From assembly GCA_003694905.1 (NCBI GenBank), contig RFJM01000252.1, positions 1 to 7,914 of the forward strand: DNA of 7,914 nt, in the 5' to 3' direction. The notes under the pieces are model-generated. The model was not told where the DNA came from and searched no databases. It saw only the letters and a list, made by a program, of their open reading frames with translations. Below, piece by piece: positions 6,513 to 7,914 of this stretch. Position numbers and translations under genes: made by a program. Source of the DNA: Caldilineae bacterium (GTDB lineage Bacteria; Chloroflexota; Anaerolineae; J102). How positions within the stretch are numbered: the first letter of the stretch is position 1; every line of letters begins with the position of its first letter.

Positions 6513-6543
6513 GATGATATCGCCCTCTTCGCCTACGTGGCTG

Positions 6544-7719
6544 ATGACCCGGAAAATCCTTCACCTCGACCTCGACGCCTTCTTTTGCGCCGTCGAGGAG
6601 CTTCGCAATCCCGATCTGCGTGGCAAGCCTTTTGCCGTTGGCGGGAGTCCCCAGGGGCGCGGGGTGGTAGCATCCTGTTCTTACGCGGCGCGGCAGTACG
6701 GCATCCATTCTGCCATGCCCATGGCTCAGGCCATCCGCCTCTGTCCCGACCTGATCGTTGTCTCGAACAGACACGGTCTGTATGACGACGTCTCGCGCCG
6801 GGTCATGGCGCGGCTGCGCCAGTTTACCCCTCTGCTGGAACAGCTCTCCATCGACGAAGCTTTCCTCGACCTGAGCGACCTGCCCGAGCCACCCGCCGAA
6901 CTGGCCAGGCGTATCCAGGCCGCCATCCGAAACGAGTTCTCGCTTCCCTGCTCCCTGGGCGTCGCGACCAACAAGCTGGTCGCCAAGATAGCCAACGATG
7001 TGGGCAAGAGCCGTGCCCGCGGGGCCGAGCCGCCCAACGCCATCACCGTGGTCCCGCCCGGCCAGGAAGCGGCGTTCCTGGCCCCCCTCCCCACCCGGGC
7101 ATTGTGGGGCGTTGGCCCCAAGACCGCCGATCGCCTGGCAGCGCTTGGCATCCATACCATCGGCGACATCGCAGCCTATCCCGAGGCCGAACTGGTCCGC
7201 CTCTTCGGCAAGCACGGCCACGACCTGGCCCGCCGCGCCCGCGGCATCGACGACCGCCCCGTCGTCACCGAGCATGAGACCAAGTCGGTGAGCAAGGAAG
7301 TGACCTTCCCGCGCGACGTGGCCGACCGCCGCACCTTGCAGCGTACTCTCCGGCGCCTGTCGGAAGGTGTGGGGCGCAACCTGCGCCGGAAGGGCCTGCA
7401 AGGCAGCACGGTCAAGATCAAGCTGCGCTGGCCTGATTTCACCACCATCACCCGCCAGACGACGCTCTCCTCGCCTACCGACCAGGACAACGAGATCTAT
7501 GAAGCGGCGAATCGCCTGTTCAGCGCTGCCTGGAAGCCAGGCCGGCCGGTGCGTCTCCTGGGCGTGGGCGTGAGCGGCTTTGGCCGGGGCTACCGGCAGC
7601 TCAGCTTCTGGGACATTGAGGCCGACCGCGACCGCAGGCTGCAGGAAACTCTCGACAGGCTGCGGTCGAAGTACGGTGTTGGGGCCGTGACGCGGGGAGG
7701 GCGCGAGAGCGGGGGATAG
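6544..7719 (+). CDS. dinB: DNA polymerase IV (Y-family translesion polymerase, DinB)
   Basis: A 391-residue error-prone polymerase that bypasses damaged bases in template DNA. Numbered from the ATG at 6544, the palm carries the catalytic acids D9 (LDLDAFF) and D104-E105 in SIDEAF; F14 is the expected steric-gate position. YAARQYGI and the NKLVAKIANDVGKS segment complete the palm and finger region. A helix-hairpin-helix thumb follows (GVGPKTADRL, 189-198). The little finger starts near SVSKEVTF (248-255). QLSFW (352-356) is a plausible beta-clamp-binding motif. I prefer 6544 over the in-frame ATG at 6514 because family members begin M-x-R-K-I-L-H-L-D; the extra ten residues (MISPSSPTWL) look non-native and abut the repeat element. 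No Shine-Dalgarno is seen before either ATG. The gene is complete with no missing key residue. No recognisable LexA box lies upstream, so SOS control is not shown. Confidence 0.96.
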   Translation: MTRKILHLDLDAFFCAVEELRNPDLRGKPFAVGGSPQGRGVVASCSYAARQYGIHSAMPMAQAIRLCPDLIVVSNRHGLYDDVSRRVMARLRQFTPLLEQLSIDEAFLDLSDLPEPPAELARRIQAAIRNEFSLPCSLGVATNKLVAKIANDVGKSRARGAEPPNAITVVPPGQEAAFLAPLPTRALWGVGPKTADRLAALGIHTIGDIAAYPEAELVRLFGKHGHDLARRARGIDDRPVVTEHETKSVSKEVTFPRDVADRRTLQRTLRRLSEGVGRNLRRKGLQGSTVKIKLRWPDFTTITRQTTLSSPTDQDNEIYEAANRLFSAAWKPGRPVRLLGVGVSGFGRGYRQLSFWDIEADRDRRLQETLDRLRSKYGVGAVTRGGRESGG

Positions 7720-7914
7720 TCGGGCGCTGGGGTGCTTTTCCCTTTTGGGGTCGGCGTTTGGGGTGTAGATGGCTGTTGCTGCGGTATAGGGGACGGGTGG
7801 GTGGTTAGTGCGGGTGTTGGGGGTGTGGAAGGGACTGTTGGTTCGTTTGGGTGGGATGTGTAGATTCATAGTCATTGACTACGCGAATAACATCCGATCA
7901 ATTCTGTCGCTTTC
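7720..7914. other. Non-coding tail: G/T-rich tract, then palindromic A+T-richer edge
   Basis: No gene is supported here. Bases 7721-7860 are 81% G+T on the + strand (114 of 140; only 16 C and 10 A), with many runs of three or more G, including 7789-7792, 7795-7797, 7799-7801, 7812-7814 and 7819-7823. These are spaced closely enough for G-quadruplex folding. No hairpin plus T tract follows dinB, so its terminator is not evident. From 7862 composition shifts abruptly: TAGTC 7869-7873 pairs with GACTA 7877-7881 around ATT, flanked by ATTC 7864-7867 and GAAT 7885-7888. TTGACT (7875-7880) could be a -35 for a gene beyond the window, but no good -10 follows. Confidence 0.55.

Larger units (their letters stand above)
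6302..6513 (+). other. NYN-dinB intergenic region
   Basis: A non-coding gap of 212 nt. The first 78 nt (6302-6379) contain only a small hairpin, CCTG 6324-6327 with CAGG 6332-6335. It lacks a T tract, so I do not call it a terminator. The rest, 6380-6512, is the inverted-repeat element described separately, which runs to within 1 nt of the first possible dinB ATG. No promoter or Shine-Dalgarno for dinB is evident. If dinB has its own promoter, it lies inside or just beyond the element. Confidence 0.6.

Noticed and set aside
6514..6543. Upstream in-frame ATG giving dinB ten extra residues
   Set aside because: The family begins close to M-x-R-K-I-L-H-L-D, which matches the ATG at 6544; the extension is unlike the family and abuts the repeat element.
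6502..7875. Long open frame (457 aa) on the minus strand across dinB
   Set aside because: Shadow of dinB. Its N-terminal part is low-complexity Pro/Thr-rich sequence read from the G/T tract.
7875..7903. Possible sigma-70-type promoter with TTGACT as -35
   Set aside because: At 16-17 bp spacing the -10 candidates match only 3 of 6 consensus positions; mentioned only as a possibility.

Overview
The window is about 62% G+C by eye. It holds four intact protein genes, all on the + strand: a trans-editing AlaX protein, an isoleucyl-tRNA synthetase of the eukaryote-like type 2 class (IleRS2), a NYN-domain protein with two probable OST-HTH/LOTUS modules, and a DinB-family DNA polymerase IV. A transcriptional T-box leader upstream of a tRNA-synthetase operon, together with IleRS2 and a large NYN/OST-HTH protein, suggests Chloroflexota (Anaerolineae or Caldilineae-like). 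That taxon is inferred from memory of these families, not proven.

Layout: bases 1-206 hold a T-box riboswitch leader that ends in a clear antiterminator/terminator switch. It controls alaX (241-948) and, 59 nt later, ileS (1008-4436), the only gene here with a textbook Shine-Dalgarno. The pair ends at a strong 13-bp hairpin terminator (4447-4481). Next comes a 257-nt non-coding stretch rich in small inverted repeats (4482-4738), then the NYN gene (4739-6301). A 212-nt gap follows, most of it filled by a MITE/REP-like element with 18-bp imperfect terminal inverted repeats (6380-6512). dinB follows directly (start most likely 6544, end 7719). The last 195 nt are non-coding: a strikingly G/T-rich, G-quadruplex-prone tract, then a short A+T-richer palindromic stretch at the window edge.

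How the genes work together: the leader senses uncharged tRNA, most probably tRNA-Ile, and couples isoleucine charging capacity (IleRS) with a protein that clears mischarged tRNA-Ala (AlaX). The NYN protein is probably an RNA-directed nuclease and pol IV a translesion polymerase. They are neighbours without obvious operon linkage, because the inverted-repeat element separates them.

The most notable points are the IleRS active site, where the HIGH motif reads G-V-H-H (the swapped GXHH signature associated with mupirocin hyper-resistance in IleRS2) and KMSKS reads E-M-H-K-S; alaX inside an apparently Ile-type T-box operon with a short Stem I; and the inverted-repeat element. I found no CRISPR array, prophage, transposase, tRNA or rRNA.
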